A DNA stretch of 64,000 nt from Undibacterium sp049340185 (GTDB taxonomy: Bacteria > Pseudomonadota > Gammaproteobacteria > Burkholderiales > Burkholderiaceae_D). The stretch lies in the NCBI RefSeq assembly GCF_049340185.1, contig NZ_JBMPPC010000001.1, positions 310,001-374,000 of the forward strand. The letters run 5' to 3'. A model generated the notes under the pieces. That model saw only the letters and a list, made by a program, of their open reading frames with translations. It searched no databases and had not been told where the DNA came from. Made by a program: the position numbers and the translations under genes. This document shows positions 32,251 through 42,028 of the stretch, in pieces (within the stretch, counting starts at the first letter, position 1; each line of letters opens with the position of its first letter).

Positions 32251-32893
32251 AAAAAAACAATCCGGCTTTACTTTAATCGAGCTATTAGTCGCAATCACGA
32301 TTTTGGCGATCGTCGCCGTGCTCGGTTGGCGTGGGCTGGATAGTATCGTCAGAGCACGAATCGGACTCACCAATGAATTAGAGCAATCGCGCGGTACGCA
32401 GATTAGCTTTGCGCAACTCGAAAATGACTGCGCGCATCTGGCTGGCGTTGATTTGTTAGCGACACGCGAGAGTCTGCGGGCATCCCAGCAAAGTTTGTTT
32501 TTGATTCGTACGGTTTTTGACGACAACCAGCCCTTACGTTTGCAAGTGGTCGCTTATCGCTTGCTTGATGGCGTACTGACCCGGCGCGAATCGACCGCGA
32601 CCCGTGACTTAAGGCAGCTTGATGCAGACTGGCAAAGCGCTCTAAATGAGACGGACGCAATGCCTGTCGTGGTACTGCAAAATGATGTGGCATCAATTGC
32701 CATGCGCACATGGAATAAGGATGAGAACGCTTGGCGTGTTGCCGGTACGGATATTGATAGTGCTCAAAATCCGGCGAACAGCAGTGGTAGCGCTGCTAAA
32801 CCTGTTCCCCTGAAAAGCGGGTTGGAAATGTCTTTGCAATTGCGCGGCAGAGAACACGCCATGTTAAAAGTATTTTTGCTGGGAGCCGCATGA
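32240..32893 (+). CDS. gspJ: type II secretion minor pseudopilin GspJ
   Basis: 217 residues with SG|FTLIELLVAITILAIVAVLG. Segments RGLDSIVRARIGLTNELEQS and the later SLQLRGREHAMLKVFLLG match GspJ, a component of the pseudopilus tip complex. It overlaps both neighbours (11 bases with gspI, 4 with gspK). Confidence 0.9.
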   Translation: MRSEKKQSGFTLIELLVAITILAIVAVLGWRGLDSIVRARIGLTNELEQSRGTQISFAQLENDCAHLAGVDLLATRESLRASQQSLFLIRTVFDDNQPLRLQVVAYRLLDGVLTRRESTATRDLRQLDADWQSALNETDAMPVVVLQNDVASIAMRTWNKDENAWRVAGTDIDSAQNPANSSGSAAKPVPLKSGLEMSLQLRGREHAMLKVFLLGAA

Positions 32894-33909
32894 AAACTCC
32901 CCATCGTCAGCAGGCAGGGGTTGCAGTCGTCACGGCCCTATTACTGACTACCCTGGCAATTACCATAGTCGCCAGTCTGTTTTGGCAGCAGCAGGTGCAG
33001 GTTCGCTCGATTGAGAATCAACGTCTTCAGTTGCAAAAAAAATGGGTGCTGCGTGGTGCGCTGGATTGGGCACGCCTCATCTTGCGTGAAGATGGACGTG
33101 GTCGCAAAGTCGATCACCTGAAAGAAGCATGGGCAACGAATCTGGCAGAAACGCGTCTCGATGAATATGTGGAGAACGGCCGAGCTGATTCCGAGAGCAG
33201 TGAAGCAAGTTTATCCGGACAAATCAGCGATGCACAGTCACGATTTAACCTGAACAATCTGGCGACAGACGGTGTGATGAATCCTAAGGCGATCATCGCG
33301 TTTCAACGCCTGTTAGGAAATCTTCGCCTGGATACTTCTTTGGCGGCTGCCGCAGCTGAAGCAATCGCTTCGTCCCAGACAAAAAAAACAACAGCGAGTA
33401 GTAACCCGGCTACGACTACCGGAGCCGCCTCTAATCCCACTGTGACAACAGGTACAGCAAGCAATCCATCTCAGACATCGTCAGACAGTGTTCCTGCAGT
33501 ACAATTCTTGCGCTTCACACAAATCGATGATTTGCTGTCTGTCGCAGGATTTAATGCTGACATGCTGACGAAGTTGCGAGACTTTGTCGTGGTTTTGCCA
33601 CGCACCACGACATTGAATGTCAATACGGCTTCTGCTGAAGTATTGTCCGCATGTATCGCAACATTGTCGATGTCAGATGCGGCCGCAATCGTCGCTAGCC
33701 GGGACAGAGCTGAATTTTTGGATTTGTCAGATTTTAAACAAAGATTTCCAGATAAACTGGCGAATCTCGCAGACGGCGAGGCTTCCGTATTTACGGAATT
33801 TTTTATCGTGTCAGGAAAAATTCGCTTAGGTAGATCTTTCTTGAATTTTAATTCTCTGATTGAGCGTAACGACGCCGTCACGAAAATTATCTGGATACGC
33901 GAGTTATAA
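32890..33909 (+). CDS. gspK: type II secretion minor pseudopilin GspK
   Basis: 339 residues. GspK caps the tip and lacks Glu+5, as here: AG|VAVVTALLLTTLAITIVAS. The helical domain includes WVLRGALDWARLILREDGR and DAQSRFNLNNLA; the C-terminal half LNVNTASAEVLSACI and RDRAEFLDLSDFKQRF is characteristic. A Thr/Ser/Asn-rich insert of three ten-residue repeats (ASSNPATTTG-AASNPTVTTG-TASNPSQTSS) lies at about 170-199 and looks like a recent expansion in a loop. Translationally coupled to gspJ. Confidence 0.9.
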   Translation: MKTPHRQQAGVAVVTALLLTTLAITIVASLFWQQQVQVRSIENQRLQLQKKWVLRGALDWARLILREDGRGRKVDHLKEAWATNLAETRLDEYVENGRADSESSEASLSGQISDAQSRFNLNNLATDGVMNPKAIIAFQRLLGNLRLDTSLAAAAAEAIASSQTKKTTASSNPATTTGAASNPTVTTGTASNPSQTSSDSVPAVQFLRFTQIDDLLSVAGFNADMLTKLRDFVVVLPRTTTLNVNTASAEVLSACIATLSMSDAAAIVASRDRAEFLDLSDFKQRFPDKLANLADGEASVFTEFFIVSGKIRLGRSFLNFNSLIERNDAVTKIIWIREL

Positions 33910-33982
33910 AGAAAACGGTAGTAGTTTTGGTAGTTTGACCATCATGATGCGCGGATGCGGTTGCGTGAATAGAAAATAGATT

Positions 33983-35272
33983 ATGGCAAGTACACTGTAC
34001 ATATTATTACCTTCAAAAGTCACTGCTCAGACGAGTGCAGACTGGGCTAATTTGGCGCGACCATTTGCCACAGTGTCTGCTAACGGAACAATAGAGCAAC
34101 AAGGTTGTCAGACACTCGCTCAGTTAAAACCGGCTTTGATGCAAGCGCGTCAGGTTGTGGTCTTGCTGGCGGCAAGTGATGTGAGCTTGTTGCAGGCGAA
34201 AGTACCGCCGATGGCCGCATCAAAATTACGAATGTCTCTGCCGAACCTGCTCGAGGATCAGCTTTCTACTGAAGCATCCGAGGTGATCTTGCAACCGGTC
34301 AGTGTTGTTGATGGGTTGTGTACGGTCGCCGTCGTGGATAAAACCTGGATGGAAACGGTTTATCGTACCGTATTGATATCGGGTGCCAAAAAAGTAGTGG
34401 CGTATCCATCCCAGATGGCTATGGAGTATCGCGCTGGCGCGACCAGCGTTTTGCTGGATCAGGAAAATTCCATCATCGAGTTTGCAGCACGTCGTTTTGA
34501 TAGTTCGTTTATCGGCCTCGGTTTGGGCTTAGATCAAACGATGTCGACAGATACTCAGCAGCAGGCGGCTGGTGTATTGGAGTCTTTGCAGGCATTGAGT
34601 TTATTTGTGCCGGAGTCGGATGTGACGGTATATCTTGATGCAAAAGCGGTTGCGCCGTTTCAACATGCGCTGGCAGAAAATGTAGAGATGGCTCAGCGCG
34701 TTACACTACAGGCACTGAGCTGGAAAAATCGTATTGCCGGACTCGATACACATACGCCGGATTTGCTGGCAGGTATCAGTTCAATCAATCAATCCTACGT
34801 TGACTGGCGCATCTGGCGCTGGCCCTTAGGTTTGGGTGTTGCTGCTTTACTTATTAATATCATCGGCTTGAATATTGAGTGGTGGTCTTTGAAGCGTGAA
34901 GCGCAGTCACTGACTGCATCAATGACACAAGCCTATCGTTCTGCCTATCCTAAGGAGTCGGTTGTCATCGACCCTCTGGCGCAAATGCAACAAAAAATCA
35001 CTGCTGCAAAAAAAATGTCCGGACAATCGTCACCTGATGATTTCGTGGTGCTGGCGGCGCAGTTCGCCCAAGTTTGGGATCGTCTGGCACCTGGTGTACC
35101 GGGAGCCAGTGTGCTGGGTATGGAATACAGAGAGCGTAATTTATTTGTGAAAACAAAATCATTTAATGCACCAGATCAGTTGAAAACTGCACTGCAAGAA
35201 CAGGCCTTGATGCTGGTCTCATTCAAGGACGGTATTTTGCAGATTAAACCGGTTTCAGGGAGTACTAAATGA
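33983..35272 (+). CDS. gspL: type II secretion inner-membrane platform protein GspL
   Basis: 429 residues. A cytoplasmic actin-like domain (1-about 265) binds GspE, one transmembrane helix lies around WPLGLGVAALLINIIGLNIEWW (near residue 280), and a periplasmic ferredoxin-like domain follows. Segments VPPMAASKLRMSLPNLLEDQL and DLLAGISSINQSYVDWRIWRW fit the family. The stop overlaps the gspM start (ATGA). Confidence 0.88.
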   Translation: MASTLYILLPSKVTAQTSADWANLARPFATVSANGTIEQQGCQTLAQLKPALMQARQVVVLLAASDVSLLQAKVPPMAASKLRMSLPNLLEDQLSTEASEVILQPVSVVDGLCTVAVVDKTWMETVYRTVLISGAKKVVAYPSQMAMEYRAGATSVLLDQENSIIEFAARRFDSSFIGLGLGLDQTMSTDTQQQAAGVLESLQALSLFVPESDVTVYLDAKAVAPFQHALAENVEMAQRVTLQALSWKNRIAGLDTHTPDLLAGISSINQSYVDWRIWRWPLGLGVAALLINIIGLNIEWWSLKREAQSLTASMTQAYRSAYPKESVVIDPLAQMQQKITAAKKMSGQSSPDDFVVLAAQFAQVWDRLAPGVPGASVLGMEYRERNLFVKTKSFNAPDQLKTALQEQALMLVSFKDGILQIKPVSGSTK

Positions 35273-35772
35273 AAGCGCTAAGTTTAATGGATGCCGTCAC
35301 GTCATACTTGCAGCAGTTAGAAACGCGTGAGCGTCGCATGCTTTTACTCGGTGTCGCCAGTATTGTTGCGGCCTTGCTGTATTTTATCGGCATTGATCCT
35401 GCATGGTCAGGGAAAAAACAATTACAAAAAGCGATTCCGCAGCTAAAACAGCAGGTAGCTGAAATGGACGTATTGAGCCGGCAAAGTGCTCAGCTGGGTG
35501 TCGCAATGGCAGAAAACGTCGATGCGATTTCACGCGAAGCGGTTGAGCTGTCTCTGTCTCGTCGTGGCGTCAAAGCGCAGAATCTCTCGGTATCTGATGA
35601 TATGGTCAGATTGCAGATATCGACTGTGGCGTATCCGACGCTGATGGAATGGTTACTCGAGATGCAGAAGTCGAGCCGCCTGACAGTGGAAGAATCGAAA
35701 TTGACCGCCTTGGCTGAGAGTGGTCAGGTCAGTGCGACATTGACGATGAAGCAGCAAAAAAATAATCTCTGA
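35269..35772 (+). CDS. gspM: type II secretion inner-membrane protein GspM
   Basis: 167 residues: a short cytoplasmic stretch (LETRERRMLLLG), one membrane helix (VASIVAALLYFIGI) and a periplasmic ferredoxin-like domain. GspM partners GspL. Placement and overlap with gspL make the call firm despite low sequence conservation in this family. Confidence 0.87.
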   Translation: MKALSLMDAVTSYLQQLETRERRMLLLGVASIVAALLYFIGIDPAWSGKKQLQKAIPQLKQQVAEMDVLSRQSAQLGVAMAENVDAISREAVELSLSRRGVKAQNLSVSDDMVRLQISTVAYPTLMEWLLEMQKSSRLTVEESKLTALAESGQVSATLTMKQQKNNL

Positions 35773-35773
35773 A

Positions 35774-36553
35774 ATGATGAAAATAAAAAAAATCATCTGG
35801 GTTATCGCTGCTGTTCTCAGTGTTGTATTGACGGTATTGGTGTTTTTGCCTGCGAGCTGGATGGCTTTATTGGTCGAAAAGCAAACGATGGGACGGGTTA
35901 GCCTGGGTGATGCGCAAGGTAGTTTTTGGAGGGGATCGGCATTCATCGGCGGTGCGCCGAGTGGCAATGCGCCGCTGACGCCATTGTTGCCTGGCAGATT
36001 TAGCTGGCGTATTTCTCCGCTATTGTTGTTGGGGCAGCTCGATGTTGCAGTAGAAAATCCGGCATCGCTTTCTCAGCCTGTTACTCTGTCGGGGAATTTC
36101 TCACAGTGGACTGTTAGCGGTGCAGATTTAATGATACCTCCCGAGCGTCTGGAGGGTTTAGGCGCACCGTTGAATACGATTGGTCCATCTGGACAGTTAA
36201 GGTTGTCCTGGAATAGTTTGCAATTTAATCGTCAGGGCGCGAAACTCGACGTGATAGGTGCGATGCGGCTTGAAATGAATGAAATGTCATCACGCCTCTC
36301 AGCGATTAAACCCCTGGGCAGTTATTTGCTGACATTTGACTGGAAAGGGCAGACCGCTGATCTAGCTTTGAACACCAACAAAGGACCCTTGTTACTTAGT
36401 GGTGCCGGTGGTTTGCGTGATGGACGATTTCAATTTTCTGGCAAAGCAATGGCAGAAAAAGGGCAGGAAGACAGGTTGGCAAATTTGTTGAATTTGCTTG
36501 GGCAGCGCCGTAGGGATGGCGATAAGGATGTTATAGCGTTAGAGTTCAAATGA
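35774..36553 (+). CDS. gspN: type II secretion protein GspN
   Basis: 259 residues with an N-terminal membrane helix (KIIWVIAAVLSVVLTVLVFLP) followed by a beta-rich periplasmic region: GRVSLGDAQGSFWRGSAFIG, FSWRISPLLLLGQLDVAV and LNTIGPSGQLRLSW. GspN is an accessory component whose role is unclear and is missing from many systems. It overlaps gspD by four bases. Confidence 0.85.
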   Translation: MMKIKKIIWVIAAVLSVVLTVLVFLPASWMALLVEKQTMGRVSLGDAQGSFWRGSAFIGGAPSGNAPLTPLLPGRFSWRISPLLLLGQLDVAVENPASLSQPVTLSGNFSQWTVSGADLMIPPERLEGLGAPLNTIGPSGQLRLSWNSLQFNRQGAKLDVIGAMRLEMNEMSSRLSAIKPLGSYLLTFDWKGQTADLALNTNKGPLLLSGAGGLRDGRFQFSGKAMAEKGQEDRLANLLNLLGQRRRDGDKDVIALEFK

Positions 36554-38709
36554 GAAAAAATCCATTGAAAGCAAGATCTGCGATGAACGTATCAGTACAA
36601 CATGGCGTGAATGTGCGCCGACTCCCCTTGGTCGCTTTGTTGAGCGCGGCTTTTCTATGCTCTGGCTCGTTTCCCGCGCATGCGCAGGATCCGGGGCAAA
36701 ATACAGCGGCCCTCAATTTTGTCGGTGCTGATATTGAGTCGGTGGTCAAAGCTATCGGGCATTACACCGGTGTGACGTTTATCATCGATCCGCGGGTAAA
36801 AGGGCAGATTAATCTGGTATCAGAAAAACCTTTAACCAAGGACCAGGCGTTTAAATTGCTGACATCCAGCTTGCGTTTGCAAGGATATTCAGTAGTGACT
36901 GGCGACGGTTATTCAAAAGTTGTACCGGAGTCAGATGCTAAATTGCAGGCAGGTCCTATTCAAGCTGAGGCACTGAAAGGCGATCAGGTCGCAACGCAGA
37001 TCTATCGCTTGAATTATGAATCGGCAAATAATATCGTGACGGTATTGCGGCCTCTGATTTCGCCGAATAATACGATCAATGCGAATCCGGGTAATAACTC
37101 CGTTGTCATTACCGATTATGCCGACAATATCAAGCGCCTGACTAAAATCATCAATGCGCTTGATGTACCGGCCTCTAATGATGTTGATGTTATCCCGGTC
37201 AAACACGCGATTGCCAGTGATCTGGCGGCGATGGTAGCAAAACTGACCGAGACGTCCGGTGCATCGGCAGATGCGGGAAAAGCTATTTTGCTCGCTGATC
37301 CGCGTACTAATTCGATCATGGTCAAAGCGCCTTCCAGTGCGCGCGGAAATTTGCTCAAATCTTTGATTGCCAAACTCGATCAGCCAACGACCTTGCCAGG
37401 TAATGTCCATGTCGTATACCTGAAAAATGCGGAAGCGGTAAAGCTGGCGCAGACATTGCGCTCTATCGTGACGCAAGACAGCTCTTTGCCAAGCAGTTCC
37501 ACATCCAATCTGTCAGCTAATACGCCATCCACATCAGGAACAGGTATTGGCTCCACGGGCGGGCTGGCGTCATCTGCGACGACTGGTTCTGCTGCAACAG
37601 GCTTCGGTTCGAACAGTACTAGTTCAAGCGGAAGTTTATCTGCTGGAGGTGCTGGTGGATTTATTCAAGCCGATGCCGCTACCAATACTTTGATTATTAC
37701 AGCAAGCGAAACGGTTTATCGTAATCTGCGTGGTGTGATCGATCAGCTGGATGCGCGCCGTGCGCAGGTCTATGTCGAGGCGCTGATTGTCGAAATTAAG
37801 GCGAATAAAGAAAATGAATTTGGCATTCAATGGTTAGGTTTGTCCGGTAATAGTAATAGCGATTACCGGGTCGGCGGCGGTACCTCATTTCAGACATCGA
37901 CCACGAATAATATTGGCTCCCTGATTGCAGGTAGCGGATCAACACTCCCGGGTGCGGGATTGACTCTGGGTCTGTTTAAGCAGGTGAATGGTCAACTCGG
38001 GCTAGGCGCCTTGGCGCATGCCTTGCAATCCAACGGTAATGGCAACGTTTTGTCGATTCCTACTCTGATTACGCTGGATAATGAAGAGGCAAAAATTAGC
38101 GTTGGTCAAAACGTGCCGTTCATTACCGGACAATATGCATCGACCGGATCGACAGGCAGTAGTGGCGTCAACCCCTTTACTACCGTTGAGCGTAAAGACG
38201 TCGGCTTGGCGCTGAAAGTGAAGCCGCAGATATCTGATGGCGGTACGATCAAAATGTCGATCTATCAAGAGGTATCCAGTGTCGATAAGACCACCGTGAA
38301 TGCCTCAGGTCTGATTACGAACAAGAGTGTGATTGAGTCGAATGTGCTGGTTGACGATGGACAGATCATTGCGCTTGGTGGATTGATGAAGGACTCGACA
38401 GATGATTCGAACGAGGGCGTACCTTTGCTGAGTGACATCCCTGTGCTGGGTAATTTGTTTAAATATCAGACCAAGACACGCGGCAAAACCAGTCTGATGA
38501 TTTTTATCCGGCCTATCGTGATTCGCAATGCCGAGCAAAGTAATAACGTGTCCTTAGACCGCTATGACTATATGCGCGCACAAATTGCGCCGACTAAAGA
38601 AACTGACGCAGCGACTTTGTTACCCGAAATCGAAAAGGGTAAACTATTTAAAGCGCCAGCAGCAACAGCGGTCGATAAGTCCAAGGCTGACAGTAAAGAG
38701 AGTAAATAA
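36550..38709 (+). CDS. gspD: type II secretion outer-membrane secretin GspD
   Basis: A 719-residue secretin that forms the outer-membrane exit pore. A signal peptide ends near AHAQ. N0 (LNFVGADIESVVKAIGHYTG) and N1-N3 ring domains follow, with a Ser/Gly/Thr-rich linker (about 315-365) inside N3. The C-terminal secretin domain shows VGQNVPFITGQ, VERKDVGLALKVKPQI and VDDGQIIALGGLMKDS, then an S-domain-like tail. A second ATG at codon 15 is an alternative start. It is coupled to gspN and ends four bases before gspE. Confidence 0.95.
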   Translation: MRKNPLKARSAMNVSVQHGVNVRRLPLVALLSAAFLCSGSFPAHAQDPGQNTAALNFVGADIESVVKAIGHYTGVTFIIDPRVKGQINLVSEKPLTKDQAFKLLTSSLRLQGYSVVTGDGYSKVVPESDAKLQAGPIQAEALKGDQVATQIYRLNYESANNIVTVLRPLISPNNTINANPGNNSVVITDYADNIKRLTKIINALDVPASNDVDVIPVKHAIASDLAAMVAKLTETSGASADAGKAILLADPRTNSIMVKAPSSARGNLLKSLIAKLDQPTTLPGNVHVVYLKNAEAVKLAQTLRSIVTQDSSLPSSSTSNLSANTPSTSGTGIGSTGGLASSATTGSAATGFGSNSTSSSGSLSAGGAGGFIQADAATNTLIITASETVYRNLRGVIDQLDARRAQVYVEALIVEIKANKENEFGIQWLGLSGNSNSDYRVGGGTSFQTSTTNNIGSLIAGSGSTLPGAGLTLGLFKQVNGQLGLGALAHALQSNGNGNVLSIPTLITLDNEEAKISVGQNVPFITGQYASTGSTGSSGVNPFTTVERKDVGLALKVKPQISDGGTIKMSIYQEVSSVDKTTVNASGLITNKSVIESNVLVDDGQIIALGGLMKDSTDDSNEGVPLLSDIPVLGNLFKYQTKTRGKTSLMIFIRPIVIRNAEQSNNVSLDRYDYMRAQIAPTKETDAATLLPEIEKGKLFKAPAATAVDKSKADSKESK

Positions 38710-38713
38710 GAGC

Positions 38714-40144
38714 ATGCTAGAGAACCGCTTATTGCCCTACGCGTTTGCTCGAGATTTTTCTGTGCTGGCAAGTCGAGATCTGAGCAAAGAAACCTCTTCA
38801 GTAGCGCTCGCTGTGTCGACGCAGACTAAGCCTGCTGCGATTGCTGAGGTCGGGCGCCGCTTTGGCCGGATTACATTGCAGGTCATGCCGCACGAAGATT
38901 TGCTTGAGCTGATTGCCAAGGCCTACGCTGGCTCTGGCGGCGATGCTGCAGACGTGGTCGGTGAAGTCGAATCTGATCTTGATTTGGCTAAACTGATGTC
39001 TGACATGCCCGCGATCGAGGATTTGTTGGAGTCCGCAGACGACGCGCCGGTTATCCGTATGATCAATGCCTTGTTGACGCAGGCTTTGCGAGAAGGCGCT
39101 TCGGATATTCATATCGAGCCGTTTGAACAAATATCTGTTGTGCGTTTTCGAATTGACGGATCTTTGCGTGATATCGTTCGCCCGAAAAAAGGAATCCATG
39201 CATCATTGATTTCTCGTATCAAAATCATGGCGCAGCTTGATATCGCGGAAAAACGCTTGCCCCAAGACGGTCGGATTACTTTGCGTATCGGTGGTAAGCC
39301 TGTTGATGTCCGTGTTTCGACTTTGCCGACGGGGCATGGTGAACGTGCAGTATTGCGTTTGCTCGATAAAGAGGCTGGCCGGCTGGATTTAAGTAAGCTT
39401 GGTATGAGTGACGATGTGTTGCCGCAATTTGATAAATTAATCGCTCAGCCACATGGCATTGTGCTGGTAACCGGGCCAACCGGTTCAGGTAAAACCACAA
39501 CATTGTATGCGGCTCTGTCGCGCATTAATGCGGGTACTACCAATATTCTGACGGTCGAAGATCCTATCGAATATGAGCTTGCCGGTGTGGGGCAGACGCA
39601 AGTAAATACGCGAATTGACATGACGTTTGCGAAAGCTTTGCGTGCGATCTTACGTCAGGATCCTGACGTGATTATGATCGGTGAGATCCGTGATTTAGAA
39701 ACCGCACAAATTGCCGTTCAGGCGTCGCTGACCGGACATCTCGTGCTGGCTACGCTGCACACTAATGATTCTGCTGCTGCGGTCACGCGTTTGCTGGATA
39801 TGGGGATTGAACCATTCCTGCTGTCCTCGTCTTTGCTCGGTGTCATTGCGCAGCGCTTGGTGAGAAAATTATGCGTCCACTGCAAACGATTTGACGGCAA
39901 AGTATGGCATGCCGAGGGTTGTGAACACTGTGGACATACCGGTTATCAGGGGCGGGTAGGGGTCTACGAATTGCTGCTGACGACGGAAGAAATTCGCGCT
40001 CAAATCCATCATCAGGCAGCTGAGGCCGAAATACGTACGGCTGCACAGAAAGATGGCATGAGAACGATGCGAGAAGACGGTGAGCGCTGGTTAAGTGCTG
40101 GCATTACGACGCCAGAAGAATTACTGCGTGTGACGAAAGAATAA
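38714..40144 (+). CDS. gspE: type II secretion ATPase GspE
   Basis: A 476-residue cytoplasmic hexameric ATPase that powers the pseudopilus. It has an N2-type region (REGASDIHIEPFEQISVVRF), Walker A GPTGSGKTT, the Asp box TVEDPIEYEL, Walker B-type RQDPDVIMIGEIRDLETA, a His box and a tetracysteine module (CVHC and CEHC). I chose ATG 38714; an earlier open frame inside gspD adds 50 basic residues unlike any GspE. The N1E domain seems short compared with longer GspE proteins. Confidence 0.95.
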   Translation: MLENRLLPYAFARDFSVLASRDLSKETSSVALAVSTQTKPAAIAEVGRRFGRITLQVMPHEDLLELIAKAYAGSGGDAADVVGEVESDLDLAKLMSDMPAIEDLLESADDAPVIRMINALLTQALREGASDIHIEPFEQISVVRFRIDGSLRDIVRPKKGIHASLISRIKIMAQLDIAEKRLPQDGRITLRIGGKPVDVRVSTLPTGHGERAVLRLLDKEAGRLDLSKLGMSDDVLPQFDKLIAQPHGIVLVTGPTGSGKTTTLYAALSRINAGTTNILTVEDPIEYELAGVGQTQVNTRIDMTFAKALRAILRQDPDVIMIGEIRDLETAQIAVQASLTGHLVLATLHTNDSAAAVTRLLDMGIEPFLLSSSLLGVIAQRLVRKLCVHCKRFDGKVWHAEGCEHCGHTGYQGRVGVYELLLTTEEIRAQIHHQAAEAEIRTAAQKDGMRTMREDGERWLSAGITTPEELLRVTKE

Positions 40145-40150
40145 TCAACC

Positions 40151-41371
40151 GTGCCAGCATTCCGATACGAAGCCGTTGATCAGGACGGCACCAGCAAAAA
40201 AGGCGTAGTGAATGCCGACAGCGCACGCGCTGCACGTGCTGATTTACGCAGCCAGGGATTTTTACCTGTTTCTGTTGAAGCTCTTGCCAATCAATTAGAT
40301 GCGGAAGGTAAAAAACGACGCAGCTTGTTCGGTGAGCATTTGTCCAATGTTGAACTAGCCTTGTTCACACGTCAGCTTGCCAGTTTGCTGGAAGCCGGAC
40401 TTCCGCTGGAACAATCGTTTTCGGCTTTATTGGAACAAGCTGAGCGCACTTATATCCGTGATTTAATCGGCTCTATCCGATCAGAGGTCATGGCTGGAGC
40501 CGCTTTATCCGATGCCTTGAAGCAGCATCCCGATGACTTTGCCGATATTTATTGTGCTCTGGTTGCGTCGGGTGAGCAGATTGGTCATTTATCACGTGTT
40601 TTGTCGCGCCTGGCAGACTATATCGAACGTCGTAACTCCTTGGTTCAGAAAGTAAAACTGGCGTTTACTTATCCGGCAATCGTAACGGTCGTCGCTTTTT
40701 TAATCGTCATATTTTTGCTGACTTATGTCGTGCCGCAGATTGTTTCGGTGTTTGCGAATACCAAGCAAAAGCTTCCTTTGCTGACGGTGATGATGCTGGC
40801 AATTTCTGACTTTGTGCGTAATTACGGTATCTATGTCGCGATAATCATCGCTCTGGCGTTTTGGGCCTGGCGTACTGCGCTTAAAAATCCTGAGGTTAAA
40901 ATGCGCTGGCATACCTGGCTTTTGACCGCACCGCTTTATGGTAAGTTTGAACGTAGCTTGAACACAGCACGCTTCGCTAATACCCTCGCGATCACTACCG
41001 GATCTGGTGTGCCGATACTCCGGGCTTTACAAACCAGTCGGGAGACTTTGTCCAACGTTGCGATGCAAGCCCAGGTTGAAGAAGCGACTGCCAGTGTGCG
41101 TGAAGGTGTGGGGCTCGCCCGTGCACTATCTGCGCACAAGCACTTTCCGCCTATGTTGATTCATATGATACGTGCTGGCGAAGTCACCGGAGAGTTGCCT
41201 GCCATGTTGGAGCGTGCATCGAATGCGCAGGAACAAGACCTAGAGCGTCGTGCACTGACAATTGCCGGTTTATTGGAACCTGCGCTGATCCTCGCAATGG
41301 GTGTCGTTGTCTTGTTGATCGTGCTTGCGGTACTGATGCCGATTATTGAAATTAACCAGTTGGTTCGATGA
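40151..41371 (+). CDS. gspF: type II secretion inner-membrane platform protein GspF
   Basis: 406 residues with duplicated cytoplasmic domains, each followed by membrane helices. The N-terminal MPAFRYEAVDQDGTSKKGVV, LFTRQLASLLEAGLPLEQSF, the second-repeat RFANTLAITTGSGVPILRAL and the terminal GVVVLLIVLAVLMPIIEINQ are classic. It starts with GTG six bases after the gspE stop. Confidence 0.95.
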   Translation: MPAFRYEAVDQDGTSKKGVVNADSARAARADLRSQGFLPVSVEALANQLDAEGKKRRSLFGEHLSNVELALFTRQLASLLEAGLPLEQSFSALLEQAERTYIRDLIGSIRSEVMAGAALSDALKQHPDDFADIYCALVASGEQIGHLSRVLSRLADYIERRNSLVQKVKLAFTYPAIVTVVAFLIVIFLLTYVVPQIVSVFANTKQKLPLLTVMMLAISDFVRNYGIYVAIIIALAFWAWRTALKNPEVKMRWHTWLLTAPLYGKFERSLNTARFANTLAITTGSGVPILRALQTSRETLSNVAMQAQVEEATASVREGVGLARALSAHKHFPPMLIHMIRAGEVTGELPAMLERASNAQEQDLERRALTIAGLLEPALILAMGVVVLLIVLAVLMPIIEINQLVR

Positions 41372-41429
41372 CTGTGCAATGGCAACATCTCTGGTATGCC
41401 TGCCCTTCATCGGTGTCAGTAAATAAAGA

Positions 41430-42020
41430 ATGAAATCAAGGAATGAAATGAAGCGTGTACCTCTTATCATCAGTTTTTTGATGTTCATTGTCGTTTGCAT
41501 GTCGCTCAGTTTTTGGGGCATTCAACTATTTAAGCCAAAGGCACGTGCCGTTACAGTGCCTTCCCAAGCGGTAGCGTTTGAGCCAGGTGCGGGGCAATGG
41601 GGAAATATTTTTGGCGCCAGCCAGATTGCGCAAGCCGCCAGCAATTACCAGCTAAAAGGCGTCATCCTTGCCAGACGTCTCAACGATAGCGTTGCTATTG
41701 TGAGCGCCAATGGCAAACCTGCGCAGGCTATCGGTATCAATCAGGAACTGTTTCCAGGCATCACACTGCAAGAAGTACATGATCAATATGTTCTGATATC
41801 CGAAAATGGAATAACTAAGCGAGTTGAATTGCCACCCTCTGCGACCATCGTTTCTTCACCGTCTGCAGCGATGAATAGCCCAGCAGTTCCGCCGCCGAAT
41901 CCCATCGCATTTCCGCAAAATAACCGTCAGGTTTTTAGCGGACCGAACCCCGGTATCGGAATCAGTAGTGGGGTTCCCGTGGTTAATCCCCCCGCCTCAG
42001 CTCCAGACAATCAACGCTAG
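41430..42020 (+). CDS. gspC: type II secretion inner-membrane protein GspC
   Basis: A 196-residue bitopic protein linking the inner-membrane platform to the secretin. One transmembrane helix (PLIISFLMFIVVCMSLSFWG) precedes a homology region (ASNYQLKGVILARRLNDSVA, then INQELFPGITLQEVHDQYVL). The C-terminus is a Pro/Asn-rich tail rather than a PDZ domain. Two starts are possible (41430 or ATG 41448, which follows AAGGAATG). Being last in the cluster and not first is unlike the common gspC-D-E order. Confidence 0.85.
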   Translation: MKSRNEMKRVPLIISFLMFIVVCMSLSFWGIQLFKPKARAVTVPSQAVAFEPGAGQWGNIFGASQIAQAASNYQLKGVILARRLNDSVAIVSANGKPAQAIGINQELFPGITLQEVHDQYVLISENGITKRVELPPSATIVSSPSAAMNSPAVPPPNPIAFPQNNRQVFSGPNPGIGISSGVPVVNPPASAPDNQR

Positions 42021-42028
42021 GGTATTCT

